Source: an uncultured Collinsella sp. (GTDB lineage: Bacteria; Actinomycetota; Coriobacteriia; Coriobacteriales; Coriobacteriaceae). From it: 64,000 nucleotides of DNA. This document shows positions 42,624 through 51,896 of this stretch, piece after piece (the first letter of the stretch is position 1; each line of letters begins with the position of its first letter). A program made the translations under genes and the position numbers. Below the pieces are notes generated by a model. That model ran no database searches and was not told the origin of the DNA. It saw only the letters and a program-made list of their open reading frames with translations. The DNA is taken from NCBI GenBank assembly GCA_902491765.1, contig CABUIY010000008.1, positions 26,808 to 90,807 on the forward strand, read 5' to 3'.

Positions 42624-43781
42624 CTAAGCCAGTGCAGCTCGCGTATCAAACAGAGCCTTTGCAATCGCGGCCGTAACCTCGCTCGAACGGTCACTCCATG
42701 GCATCGATGTCATGACGCTCATGACATAGGTACGGCCATCGATGTCGATGAGGCCTGCATCGCATGTCGAATAGTAACCATCCTCGCTAATCCAGCCTGC
42801 CTTGTTGCGCACCAAAACCTGCTCGTCCGCAATGCCATCGCGAATAAACGAGCGCGATGTTGATGTCAGAAGGCCCGACAACCACTGTGAAGTCTCGGTA
42901 TCCATGCTCAGATACTCGCTCATCTCACGCCATAACCTCGCAGAAGTGCGCGGGCAGTAGGTCGGAAAATCACTCATCGGATTCAGTGCCGTTTCGTCAT
43001 CAACACCCAGATTGGCAATCCAATCCTCATAGCCATCATGGTCAAACGCCGCGCGTAACGCGATAAACGAATCGTTGTCTGAGTTGACGACGACATTCTC
43101 GATAAGGTTGCGCACCGTCTGCCAGCCCATGCTGTAACCACCATACGTGGCTAAAGGCCCATCGAGCGACACCTGCCCCGATTCGACCAACGTTTCGCAA
43201 ATATAGAGCGCATACAGCGCTTTGTAGCTGCTCGCTCCATACACCTCGACATCGGCGTTATACGTCACGCCCCTACCGCTCGATAGGTCGTAGAACACTA
43301 CACCCACATCGCCCAGCTCCTGCGCCCGACACAGGGCATCCTGGAGCGAGGCAAGGCTCTCATCCTCCAAGGCAGGAGTCTTGTTATCCACCAACGAGAA
43401 GGTCCGAACGGTATCACCCGAAGGGATATCGTTGAAGTCCGCCTTCGAAAGTCTCGTCTTGAGATCTGCCGTCGACAGAGCTTGATCTGCCGACGCTTTG
43501 GACTTTGAAACCTTCTCGTTTTGCAGCTGTACCGTTGACGCATCTGGGCGCACCGTTCGCTCCGAGGCGTAGGTTTTAACGGTAATTCCGAGGATAATAA
43601 CCGCCGACGTTAGCATCCCAATGGCGGCAATCTTCCTCACGCGGATGCGAGCGCTGGCAAGGCCACGCGAAGACGTGCCCTTCGTCTTATATCTGCTGCC
43701 ATGCTGCGGCACATACTCGTCCCGCGATGCGATGTTTCGCACGTGGTCTCCTGACTGCCACCGTTTATATACGAGCAGCAT
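42624..43781 (-). CDS. Membrane-anchored class A beta-lactamase-like serine hydrolase
   Basis: A 385-residue protein with a basic cytoplasmic tail, one membrane segment (about residues 51-69), a linker and a beta-lactamase-like domain. The class A motifs are all recognisable: Ser184-x-x-Lys187 (ASSYK), Ser234-Asp-Asn236, Glu263-x-x-Leu-Asn267 (ETALN) and Lys327-Ala-Gly329 in place of KTG or KSG. Spacings are a little shorter than in true enzymes. It could be a beta-lactamase, a penicillin-recognising cell-wall protein or a non-lactam hydrolase. No strong ribosome site is seen at the first ATG. Confidence 0.82.
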   Translation of the reverse strand: MLLVYKRWQSGDHVRNIASRDEYVPQHGSRYKTKGTSSRGLASARIRVRKIAAIGMLTSAVIILGITVKTYASERTVRPDASTVQLQNEKVSKSKASADQALSTADLKTRLSKADFNDIPSGDTVRTFSLVDNKTPALEDESLASLQDALCRAQELGDVGVVFYDLSSGRGVTYNADVEVYGASSYKALYALYICETLVESGQVSLDGPLATYGGYSMGWQTVRNLIENVVVNSDNDSFIALRAAFDHDGYEDWIANLGVDDETALNPMSDFPTYCPRTSARLWREMSEYLSMDTETSQWLSGLLTSTSRSFIRDGIADEQVLVRNKAGWISEDGYYSTCDAGLIDIDGRTYVMSVMTSMPWSDRSSEVTAAIAKALFDTRAALA

Positions 43782-43900
43782 GATACCGAGCAGGCATTTC
43801 TTTCCAAAGATATTCAGCGGCGTTTAAGGTGTCTTTAAAGAAACCACAAGCGTATTTATCCAAATGGCACGATTCTGTTGCGCATCTCTACCCAAAACGA

Positions 43901-43967
43901 AGTTGCGGTGAAATGGTTCCTGTTTGGGCGACATGGGCCTAAAAACAAGAACTATTCCACCGCAACT
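43901..43967. repeat. AGTTGCGGTG palindromic element, copy 4
   Basis: 67 bp, arms AGTTGCGGTGAAATGGTTCC and GAACTATTCCACCGCAACT with two mismatches; the most diverged copy. Confidence 0.88.
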
Positions 43968-44003
43968 CAGCTGGGAACGAGGGGATATGAGGGCTATGGC
44001 ATG

Positions 44004-44822
44004 CTATCCGATAGCGTTTTTGAGCTCCGCACGGCGCTTTTTCATGCCGGTCATAACGGCATTACGCAACTCGGGCATGCGCGCGGTATCCATCTGAGGT
44101 ACGCCCTCAAGCTTATAGGGAATGCCCAGTTGCTCGTACTTGACGACACCCATCGTGTGATACGGCAGCATTTCCAGGCCCACCACGTTGTGCCATGGAG
44201 CGATGAGGCAACCGAGCTTCTCGCACTCCTCCACCGTGTCGGTAATGCCCGGCACAACCACGTGGCGGATAACGACCTTGATCTTGCGACGGGCAAGCTC
44301 ATCGCCAAACGCCAGGATACGTGCAGGATCGCAGCCGGTCAGCTTTTTATGCTCGACCGGATCGGCATGCTTAATATCGAGCAGTACCATGTCGGTCTCG
44401 TTGAGCACGGCATCGAACTTCTCGGGGTGGTTGGGGTCAAATGCATAGCCACAGCTATCTAGGCAGGTATGTACACGGCCATCGGGGTCGTTGTGCATTG
44501 CACGGAACAGGTCGGCCAAAAACTCGGGCTGCAGGAGCGGCTCGCCGCCGGACACCGTAATGCCACCGCTGCGATAGAACTCGTGGTTACTCTGGAACTC
44601 ATCCATCAGGTGCTCGACGGTCACCATGGTGCCGCCGTTGACCGACCAGGTATCGGGATTGTGGCAATACGCGCAGCGCATGGGACAGCCCTGAACAAAC
44701 ACCACAAAGCGGATGCCGGGTCCGTCGACCGTTCCCATCGTCTCGATCGAATGCACGCGGCCAAGGGCAAATGCAGAGTCCTCGGGACGAGCGTCCACAC
44801 CCTCAAGCGTCATTTCTGCCAT
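44004..44822 (-). CDS. pflA: Pyruvate formate-lyase activating enzyme
   Basis: A 272-residue radical SAM activase. Cluster cysteines Cys46, Cys50 and Cys53 are in CPMRCAYC. HSIETMGTVDGPGIRFVVF and the SAM-binding SGGEPLLQ are typical. It would install the glycyl radical on the small PFL protein encoded 8 kb upstream on the same strand. It is separated from the pfl genes by sugar genes, so it is expressed independently. Confidence 0.95.
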   Translation of the reverse strand: MAEMTLEGVDARPEDSAFALGRVHSIETMGTVDGPGIRFVVFVQGCPMRCAYCHNPDTWSVNGGTMVTVEHLMDEFQSNHEFYRSGGITVSGGEPLLQPEFLADLFRAMHNDPDGRVHTCLDSCGYAFDPNHPEKFDAVLNETDMVLLDIKHADPVEHKKLTGCDPARILAFGDELARRKIKVVIRHVVVPGITDTVEECEKLGCLIAPWHNVVGLEMLPYHTMGVVKYEQLGIPYKLEGVPQMDTARMPELRNAVMTGMKKRRAELKNAIG

Positions 44823-44996
44823 TCGCGCTACCTTGCCTCTCCTTGGATGTAACCAATTAAAATGCCAGAGCCATTCTAGCCCATGCGTTTGCGTTTAAAC
44901 GTCTCGGGCTAGAATGGCACGTTTTAATCTATCCCCCATCACCATGGTTGGGGTCTACGTCGAGATGTCAGGCTGAAGAACGCTCGTCTGAGGCCT

Positions 44997-45851
44997 TTAC
45001 GCCTTAAGCGTGAGCACCGCACCGAAGGCGGTCGGGCCGCAATGGCTCGAGATGACGCCGCCGACCTGAGTCCAGGTAACGTCCTTAAAGCCCAGGTCAT
45101 GCGCATAGACTTCCATGTCGTCGCGCAGCTCCTGGGAAAGGCCTACCGAATACGCCAGGCCAATGTGCGAGTGGTCAATCTCGCCCTTCGCAACCATGTG
45201 GTCAATAAAGGCGCGGGCGCACTTGAGCATAGAGCCGCGAAACTTCTTGGTCGCCACGAACTTGCCGCCCGTCACCTCAATGCAGGGCTTAATCTTGAGC
45301 AGATGGGCGCCAAGGAATGCGACGTTGGACAAGCGACCGCCCGCCTTAAGAAAGGCAAGATCGGTAGGAACAAAGCCCAGCAGCACGCGGTCCATGACGG
45401 AATTCGTAAATGCAAAGATCTCGTCGACGGTGGCATCGGGGTGAGCCTCGATGTATTTGGCGGTCTCGACGACAACGAGCGACTGGCCTACCGAGACAAA
45501 GCGCGTGTCCATAGAGAACACGTAGTCGCGACCCTTAGCTGCAATCTTGGAGGACTGATGCGAGCAGGTCGTGGCCTCGGAGTACGCAAGATGCAGAATG
45601 GTCGCATCGGGCTGCTCGGCATGGATACGGTCGTACACGTGAGCAAAATCCGCAGGCGCGCAGCCGCTGGTCTTGGGCATTACGCCAAACTCGTTGCAGC
45701 GTGATTAAATCTCGAGCGGATCGATCGAGCCGTCCTCGACGGTCTCATCACCAATCGTGACATGCATGGGCACGCGCACGATGCCGTAGCGCTCGCAAAG
45801 CTCCGGCGTCACATCCGACCCAGACTCGACCACGATTACGTACTTGCCCAT
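44997..45851 (-). pseudogene. degV: degV family gene interrupted by one in-frame stop codon
   Basis: The N-terminal part (MGKYVIVVESGSDVTPELCE ... DPLEI) and the C-terminal part (SRCNEFGVMPKTSG onward, with SMDTRFVSVGQ, GRLSN and GGVISSHCGPTAFG) join in the same frame at one TAA (45705-45707). The intact protein would be 284 residues, normal for a DegV fatty-acid-binding protein (FakB type). A TAT or TAC Tyr codon mutated to TAA is the simplest explanation. It is a nonsense pseudogene, a sequencing error, or a readthrough case. The distal part has an ATG (MPKTSG) but no clear ribosome site. Confidence 0.85.
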
Positions 45852-46127
45852 TATTATCACGACCCATCTCGACATTGGCTTTTCAATACATGGCACGCGC
45901 CGCCGCACTGTTGCACAACAGCGTCCAAGCGCCAAAGAGACGCCGCCCCTTGCACACAACAAAGGACAGCGTCTCCCTGGAAAACTCCGTGCTTATCTAG
46001 GATTCCACACGGTTTATTAAGGAGGGTTACTTATTCCGCAAACGGTCGCTATATGCGGTAAGCGGTAGTTGGCCGCGACAACTGCGACACATTCCGTCCA
46101 GCAAATCCAATCGTGCTCCACGCACGG

Positions 46128-47570
46128 TTAATGCACGAGGCGGTAGAAATTCATCGATGCCGCACCCTCGGCGTGCAGCTCCATCGCCGGAACCGCCGGC
46201 GAATAGGTACGGCTCGTAAGTGCCGCCTCGCCGCCATTTGCAAAAATCTCGACCATCGTAGTGTCCGAAAGCACGCGCAGGTCGCGAAGCTCGCTGAGCT
46301 CGATCGACCTCTGGTCGCGCCCATAGCCTTCGTCACCCATGTCGAGGGTAAGCATCCCGTCTGCATAGCGCACAAAGACACCCTTGCGGATTTCGAGCTC
46401 GATCACCTGGGCGCCCTCACAGGAAACCACAAGATCAAACAGGCGGCCCGGCTCCTCAACGGTTTCACCGCCTGTCGCGCAAACGCAGTCGCCGCGCATC
46501 CTCTCAATCTCGTGCACCGGCTGCTGACAGAGCTTACCATCGCGCATGCTCAGCTCTCGCGGCACCGTCAACGCGCACTGCCACCCGCGTGCCACCGTCG
46601 GGCTTTCTGCCGTCGCATCGGGACAACCCGACCATCCGATCATCAAACGTCGACCCGCAGCATCCTCAAAGGACTGCGGGGCATAGAAATCAAAACCGGC
46701 ATCAACCATCGGAGGCATGCCCTGGCCGACGATCTTAAAGCTCGGCGCCCCCCAATCGGCCTCGATGGAGAACCACACGCACTGATGCGGATTGCGGTAA
46801 CGCCAGCCATCGGCGGGCACGCCCTGCGGACAGCAAACGAGAATAAGCTCGCCATCGAGCTCAAACAGATCAGGACACTCCCACATAAAGCCAAACTTCT
46901 CGCCCAGCTCAATGCGCGTCGCATAGCCCCAGTCCTCTAGATCACGCGAGGTATAGACAAGCACGCAGCCGCGGTCGTCTTTCGTACGAGCGCCGAGAAC
47001 CATGTAGTAGATACTGTCGTGTTCAAGGATCTTGGGGTCGCGCACGTGCGTACCGATATCGTCGGGGTAATCGACCGGCCCAATAGCTATGCGCTTCTCG
47101 CCCAATTCGTCGGGATTCTCGGCAACCATATGAATCTGGTTTTGCTCACGGCCCGTCAACACGTAGTCGTAATCATCGCGGTCAAAATGCTTAACGTTGC
47201 CGGTATAGAAGTAGTGAATCTTGCCATCACGTACAAAGGCAGAACCAGAATACGCTCCACTCGAATCCAAATCGGAATCGGGAAACAGCACGGGACCATG
47301 ATTCTCGTAGGTCACAAAATCCTTTGTCGTCAGATGGTTCCAAAGCACTGGACCGCCATGCGCAGCATCGAACGGATCGTATTGATGATAGATGTGATAC
47401 GTATCACCAATCTGAACCAAACCGTTGGGGTCGTTGAGCCAGCCAAGCTCAGGCTCCACATGGAACAGGAGCCTATCGGGGTCGGACGCGATGCGAGCCG
47501 CCGTCTCGTCCTGTCCAGCTCGCCACTGCTCATAGTCCGCGCGTGTCACCTTATTTTTTTGATTAAACAT
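46128..47570 (-). CDS. scrB: Sucrose-6-phosphate hydrolase (GH32)
   Basis: A 480-residue GH32 enzyme. The nucleophile Asp47 is in WLNDPNG, the stabiliser is in HVRDPKI and the acid/base Glu in WECPDLF. A C-terminal beta-sandwich follows from about residue 350. With the PTS EIIBC upstream it would cleave imported sucrose-6-phosphate to glucose-6-phosphate and fructose. It is the last gene of the minus-strand cluster. Confidence 0.94.
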   Translation of the reverse strand: MFNQKNKVTRADYEQWRAGQDETAARIASDPDRLLFHVEPELGWLNDPNGLVQIGDTYHIYHQYDPFDAAHGGPVLWNHLTTKDFVTYENHGPVLFPDSDLDSSGAYSGSAFVRDGKIHYFYTGNVKHFDRDDYDYVLTGREQNQIHMVAENPDELGEKRIAIGPVDYPDDIGTHVRDPKILEHDSIYYMVLGARTKDDRGCVLVYTSRDLEDWGYATRIELGEKFGFMWECPDLFELDGELILVCCPQGVPADGWRYRNPHQCVWFSIEADWGAPSFKIVGQGMPPMVDAGFDFYAPQSFEDAAGRRLMIGWSGCPDATAESPTVARGWQCALTVPRELSMRDGKLCQQPVHEIERMRGDCVCATGGETVEEPGRLFDLVVSCEGAQVIELEIRKGVFVRYADGMLTLDMGDEGYGRDQRSIELSELRDLRVLSDTTMVEIFANGGEAALTSRTYSPAVPAMELHAEGAASMNFYRLVH

Positions 47571-47671
47571 CGCCGTTGACTTTCTCGTCTATGGGGAAGG
47601 ACGCTCGACTCACACGAGTCGAACGCCCTTCCTCAAATGGACTTATCCTCAGATTACGCTGAACGGCTCAA

Positions 47672-49123
47672 CTAGAAGCTAACGTCGAAGCCAGCGCCAG
47701 CGCCCTCTTCATCGGTGGTCGGCACGCCCTTTGCCTTGTTGTAGGCAAAGATCAAGACGATCGGCACGATAAAGGCGATGAGATTGCCGGCCACATACCA
47801 CACGAGCGTCTCGGGCGTAACGATGAGCAGGCCAAGCACACCGGTCAGACCCTGACCGATAGCGCGCACCTCAAAGAGCTTCACGAAGGCACCGCCGCAG
47901 CCTGCACCGATGCAAGCGCAGACGAACGGGATGATCGAGTAGCGCATGTTTGCAGCAAAGATTGCGGGCTCGGAGATTCCGACCAGCGTCGGGATAAAGG
48001 ACGACATGCAGATGTTGCGCTCTTTGGAGTGCTTCTTGTGGATGAGATACATGCCGATGGCGCCGCCGCCCTGGGCGATGATGGAAACCGACCAGATGGC
48101 CTGGATGTAGTTGAAGCCGGTCGTGGCAACGAGGTTGGCCTCAATACCCTGGATGAACTGATGCGTACCGGTAACGACGAGCGGCTGCAGGAACGCGGCG
48201 AAGACAAAGGCGCCAAAGACGCCCATCCTGTTGTACAGGACATCGATTACGCCAGCGAGGACGTCGCCGATCAGGTTGCCGAGCGGGCCGAACACGGTGA
48301 ACAGGGCAACGTTAGCAAGAATCAGGGTAACGGTCGGGACAAAGACAAACGAGACGACCTCGGGGATGTACTTCTGGGCAATCTTTTCGACCTTGGCCAT
48401 AAACCAGGCAGTCAGGATTGCAGGGAACACGCCGCCCTGGAAAGCAACCATGGGGATGGAGAGCGGACCAAAGTTCCAGTACTCAGCACCCGACGGATCC
48501 ATAACGAACGCGTTACGGTTCATAAGGCTCGGGTGAACCATGACGATACCGACGAGGATACCCAGGATCGGGTTGCCGCCAAAACGCTTGACCGCGCTAT
48601 ACATAACCAGGACAGGCAGGTAGTCAAACGTGGTGGCAATAATGGCAAAGAAGCTTGCGAGGTTCTTGAGGAACTCGCTGTGGTCGGCGAGGCTGCCCTC
48701 CATGCCAAAGAGGCCGTTGGCAACGATCAGCGACTTAAGGCCGATGATGATAGCAGCGCCGACGAAAGCGGGAATGATGGGGATAAAGATGTCCGAGAAT
48801 ACCTTGAGGACCGAGAAGAACTTGCCCTTCTTGTCCGCCTCGGCGCCCTTGACCTCGGAAGCGCTGATCTCCTTAACGCCCGTCAGAGCCATAAACTCAT
48901 CGTAGACCTTGTTGACGGTACCGGTACCGAAGATGATCATGAGCTGGCCGCTGTTGTACAGCACGCCCTTGACGCCATCGATGTTCTCGAGCTCGGCCTT
49001 GTTGTACTTGCTCGTATCCTTGAGCACCAGACGCAGACGCGTAACGCAATGCGTGGCGCCCTCGATGTTCTCCAGACCGCCGACGTTATCGACGACTTGC
49101 TGAGACACTACTTTGTAGTCCAT
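47672..49123 (-). CDS. PTS transporter subunit EIIBC, sucrose/beta-glucoside type
   Basis: A 483-residue EIIBC. The EIIB domain (1-80) has the phospho-accepting Cys26 in THCVTRLRLVL. The EIIC domain (about 105-470) has about ten membrane segments with GTHQFIQGIE and GISEPAIF typical of the sucrose/trehalose family. There is no EIIA domain, so a general EIIA-Glc encoded elsewhere must donate phosphate. The ATG of MDYKVV follows GAGAGGA. An AAAACGTTTT operator half-way site lies 28 bases upstream. Confidence 0.93.
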   Translation of the reverse strand: MDYKVVSQQVVDNVGGLENIEGATHCVTRLRLVLKDTSKYNKAELENIDGVKGVLYNSGQLMIIFGTGTVNKVYDEFMALTGVKEISASEVKGAEADKKGKFFSVLKVFSDIFIPIIPAFVGAAIIIGLKSLIVANGLFGMEGSLADHSEFLKNLASFFAIIATTFDYLPVLVMYSAVKRFGGNPILGILVGIVMVHPSLMNRNAFVMDPSGAEYWNFGPLSIPMVAFQGGVFPAILTAWFMAKVEKIAQKYIPEVVSFVFVPTVTLILANVALFTVFGPLGNLIGDVLAGVIDVLYNRMGVFGAFVFAAFLQPLVVTGTHQFIQGIEANLVATTGFNYIQAIWSVSIIAQGGGAIGMYLIHKKHSKERNICMSSFIPTLVGISEPAIFAANMRYSIIPFVCACIGAGCGGAFVKLFEVRAIGQGLTGVLGLLIVTPETLVWYVAGNLIAFIVPIVLIFAYNKAKGVPTTDEEGAGAGFDVSF

Positions 49124-49151
49124 GTTCCTCTCCATTCCCTTACGAAATCAT

Positions 49152-49161
49152 AAAACGTTTT
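49152..49161. promoter_or_regulatory. LacI-type operator core between the GH32-like gene and EIIBC
   Basis: AAAACGTTTT is a perfect palindrome sharing the ACGTTT core with the operators at 50601, 50618, 50663 and 51767. Confidence 0.5.
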
Positions 49162-49168
49162 GATGCCA

Positions 49169-50551
49169 TTACAGAGACGCGATCGTTGCATTTGCGCACT
49201 TGAGCGTACCGTCGGTGACCGTCAGCGCCACACCCTGGCCCTGCTTATTGCAGAAGCGCGCGTTAAGCGCAACATCATCGACAAAGATGGTCGCGATATC
49301 GTCGTCAACGACCAGGCGCACATGATGAGTGCCCTCGCCCTTAAAGAACAACGGACGCTCGAGGCCCATGTTGTTGACCTGGAACCACGGATACTGGGGG
49401 GCCGCCGTAAACTCGAGCTTGCCCTCACGCAGGTTGGCGCGGAACTCATAGGCAAGACCGGACTCGGCGTCCTCGGCAAGCTTCACCGAGAAGCCGGCAG
49501 CGTCACCGGCGAGCTCGATGTCGGCATCGAGCATATAGGTGGAACCGGCATCCGCGGCGAGCACCTGCTCGACCTTGCCCGACTCGCAAGAGAGCTCAAA
49601 GGCCTCGACTGCCTTAGCCTCGCCAAAGGCGCCAAGCATGCTGTCAGGAAGCTTGGTGCCGAGCGTTCCGTCGGCACGCTGAACGATCTCGAGGGGCATA
49701 AAGGTGCCACCCCACAGGTAAGAGCTGGGGTCGCCGCCCTCGTCACGCGTAGGAACCCAACCAAAGAGAACGCGGCGCTCGCCGTCAAATGCGGTACGCG
49801 CGGCATAGTACGCGCGGCCATCGAAGGAATCGTCCGCAGGAGTGATCCAAGGACCGTTGATAGAGCGAGACATGCGGTAACGGGTCTTGTTGCCATCACT
49901 GTACTCGGAGAACACCAGATACCACCAGTCGCCCATCTTAAAGAGATCAGGCATCTCGAACATGGTGTACAGGCCCGGATTCCACCAGTCGCCCTGGAAC
50001 TCCCAGGTATCCAGGTCCTTGGAGGTGAACTTGACCAGACGACCGGTCATCAGACGCTTGTCCTCGCCCACACGCGTGCCGAGGATGAGCATGTACTCTT
50101 CGTTCTCCTCATCCCAAAGCACAAAGGGATCGCGCCAGTTGCGGTCATCGTAACCCTCCTGGGGCGGAAGCAGCGTCTCGGCGATGTTCTTCTCCCACTT
50201 GACGGCGTCGTCACTCGTTGCGTGAAGAAGAACCTGCTTCATCAAGCGTGCCTTGACCTTATCGCGATTGCAACCAGTGTAGAGCGCATGGTACTTGTCG
50301 CCCACCTTAAACACCGTGCCGGCATAAACATACTGGTCGACTTCCTCGTCGCCGCCACGCTCAAGGCTCTCGCCAAAGTCTTTGTAATTGACGAAGTCCT
50401 TGGTTGTCGCGAGTGCCCAGCCAAACGGCTCTCCGAAAGGTCCGGGGTTTCGCGTGTCACGCTGATGATAGAGATAGAACGTGCCGTCCTCGCCGTACGG
50501 CATGATGTCGCCTACCCAAATTCCCTCAGGCTGGTAATACACCTTGTGCAT
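49169..50551 (-). CDS. Divergent GH32-family glycoside hydrolase
   Basis: A 460-residue five-bladed beta-propeller plus beta-sandwich enzyme. The usual NDPNG nucleophile motif is replaced by VGDIMPYG near residue 14. The stabiliser is in NWRDPFV and the acid/base Glu in FEMPDLF. It shares the GH32 fold with the neighbouring scrB but has little extra length at the N-terminus. It may act on a fructoside other than sucrose-6-phosphate. AAAGGA precedes the ATG and two LacI operators lie 50-83 bases upstream. Confidence 0.85.
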   Translation of the reverse strand: MHKVYYQPEGIWVGDIMPYGEDGTFYLYHQRDTRNPGPFGEPFGWALATTKDFVNYKDFGESLERGGDEEVDQYVYAGTVFKVGDKYHALYTGCNRDKVKARLMKQVLLHATSDDAVKWEKNIAETLLPPQEGYDDRNWRDPFVLWDEENEEYMLILGTRVGEDKRLMTGRLVKFTSKDLDTWEFQGDWWNPGLYTMFEMPDLFKMGDWWYLVFSEYSDGNKTRYRMSRSINGPWITPADDSFDGRAYYAARTAFDGERRVLFGWVPTRDEGGDPSSYLWGGTFMPLEIVQRADGTLGTKLPDSMLGAFGEAKAVEAFELSCESGKVEQVLAADAGSTYMLDADIELAGDAAGFSVKLAEDAESGLAYEFRANLREGKLEFTAAPQYPWFQVNNMGLERPLFFKGEGTHHVRLVVDDDIATIFVDDVALNARFCNKQGQGVALTVTDGTLKCANATIASL

Positions 50552-50600
50552 CCGAGACTTCCTTTCTCACGAGATACTAACTCGGTACAACTGCAAGATA

Positions 50601-50679
50601 TGTCAATCGTTTTCATATGTCAAACGTTTTCACACCAATACGTCTTTTCGCAGTTCCAGTCGTCGGCAAACGGTTGACA
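50601..50679. promoter_or_regulatory. Three LacI-family operators upstream of the fructoside operon
   Basis: TGTCAATCGTTTTCATA (50601-50617) and TGTCAAACGTTTTCACA (50618-50634) are directly adjacent with a 17-bp period. A third, inverted, copy TGTCAACCGTTTGCCGA is at 50663-50679. All share TGTCA-N2-CGTTT. Confidence 0.72.
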
Positions 50680-50735
50680 TATGCCGGCGAACGGTCATCA
50701 GAGGTGTTTGAGGAATTCTTTTGGCACGGGATGAA

Positions 50736-51746
50736 CTACGCGGTTTTACCCTCAATGAGTTCAACGGGGAGCTTGATATTCGATTCGGGCTTTTCGCCGT
50801 TAATAAGAGCAATGATGGATTGCGCCGCGAGCTCTCCGATGCGATCGATATCTTGGCGTACGGTTGTTAAGTCAGGCATAAACGTCATAGTGCGGCGGGC
50901 ACCATCCGCGCCCACGACCTTAATATCGCCCGGAGCGCTCAAGCCGCGCTGCTTCATCACGTTAAGACAGATAGCCGCCATCGTGTCGTCTCCCGCAAAG
51001 ATGCCGTCAATATCGGGGTTCTCATCGAGGATCTTCGCAACGACCGCGCTCTTTTCGTCGTCGGGCTTAACGAACTCGACCTCACGGACAAGCGCGGGCA
51101 AACCGGCCTGCTCAACAACATCGAGGTAGGCATCGGTACGCTTATTGGCAGGCATGCGCATGCGGCTATTGCTGCGCAGGCACAGGATGCGTGAACATCC
51201 GTCATCGATCAGGCGACGCGTGGCAAGTTCGCCGATGCTATAGCTGTCGCTCGCAATCTGAACAGAGGCTTCGCCAAGGTCGCAGTCGATACCAACCAGA
51301 CTCAAGCCCATCTCGGCATACGCCTCGGCACCGATATTAAGCGAGTTGACGATGACGCCATCAACCATATTGCGTCGAAGCATGTCGATATAAGAGCGCT
51401 CAAGCTCGGGTCGATTGGCGCTATTGCACAGCAGCATCTTAAAACCGTTTTCGGCCAGGGTATGCTCAATGACTTGAACCACTTGGGCATGAAACGGACT
51501 GCTGACATAGGGGACGATCATACCGATAAGATTCAGGCGACCGTTGAGCATGGCACGGGCGATATCGTTGGGCGTATAGTTGATGCGCTTCATCGCGGCA
51601 TGGACCTTATCGCGGGTCTCTTGGCTAATATAGCCGCGATTATTAAGCACGCGAGATACCGTAGTAGGCGAAACCCCCGCCACCGCTGCAACTTCCTTGA
51701 TGCCAGGCTTAGCCGTATCCTTAGAACGAGCACTCTCGCGAGCCAT
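50736..51746 (-). CDS. LacI family regulator of the sucrose/fructoside cluster
   Basis: A 336-residue LacI/GalR repressor. The DNA-binding domain (about 14-60) reads IKEVAAVAGVSPTTVSRVLNN. The periplasmic-binding-like domain has IVNSLN, AGDDTMAA and a C-terminal PVELIEG. The ATG of MARESARSK follows GGGGAGG. It precedes the fructoside operon, and a site TGTCATACGTTTACATA (51767-51783) lies just before its own start, so it should autoregulate. Confidence 0.93.
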   Translation of the reverse strand: MARESARSKDTAKPGIKEVAAVAGVSPTTVSRVLNNRGYISQETRDKVHAAMKRINYTPNDIARAMLNGRLNLIGMIVPYVSSPFHAQVVQVIEHTLAENGFKMLLCNSANRPELERSYIDMLRRNMVDGVIVNSLNIGAEAYAEMGLSLVGIDCDLGEASVQIASDSYSIGELATRRLIDDGCSRILCLRSNSRMRMPANKRTDAYLDVVEQAGLPALVREVEFVKPDDEKSAVVAKILDENPDIDGIFAGDDTMAAICLNVMKQRGLSAPGDIKVVGADGARRTMTFMPDLTTVRQDIDRIGELAAQSIIALINGEKPESNIKLPVELIEGKTA

Positions 51747-51766
51747 AGCACCCTCCCCCATCAACA

Positions 51767-51783
51767 TGTCATACGTTTACATA
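51767..51783. promoter_or_regulatory. LacI-family operator before the regulator gene
   Basis: TGTCATACGTTTACATA matches the operators at 50601 and 50618 and lies 21 bases before the start codon. Confidence 0.65.
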
Positions 51784-51896
51784 CGAACAAAGCATACCCC
51801 AACAACAGCGGGAAGACGGTAACAGTACAAGTAAGTAAACGACTCATCCAAATAAATAGGAGAGTTCCGCCTAAAGGGTGACTACACAGGACCCCC

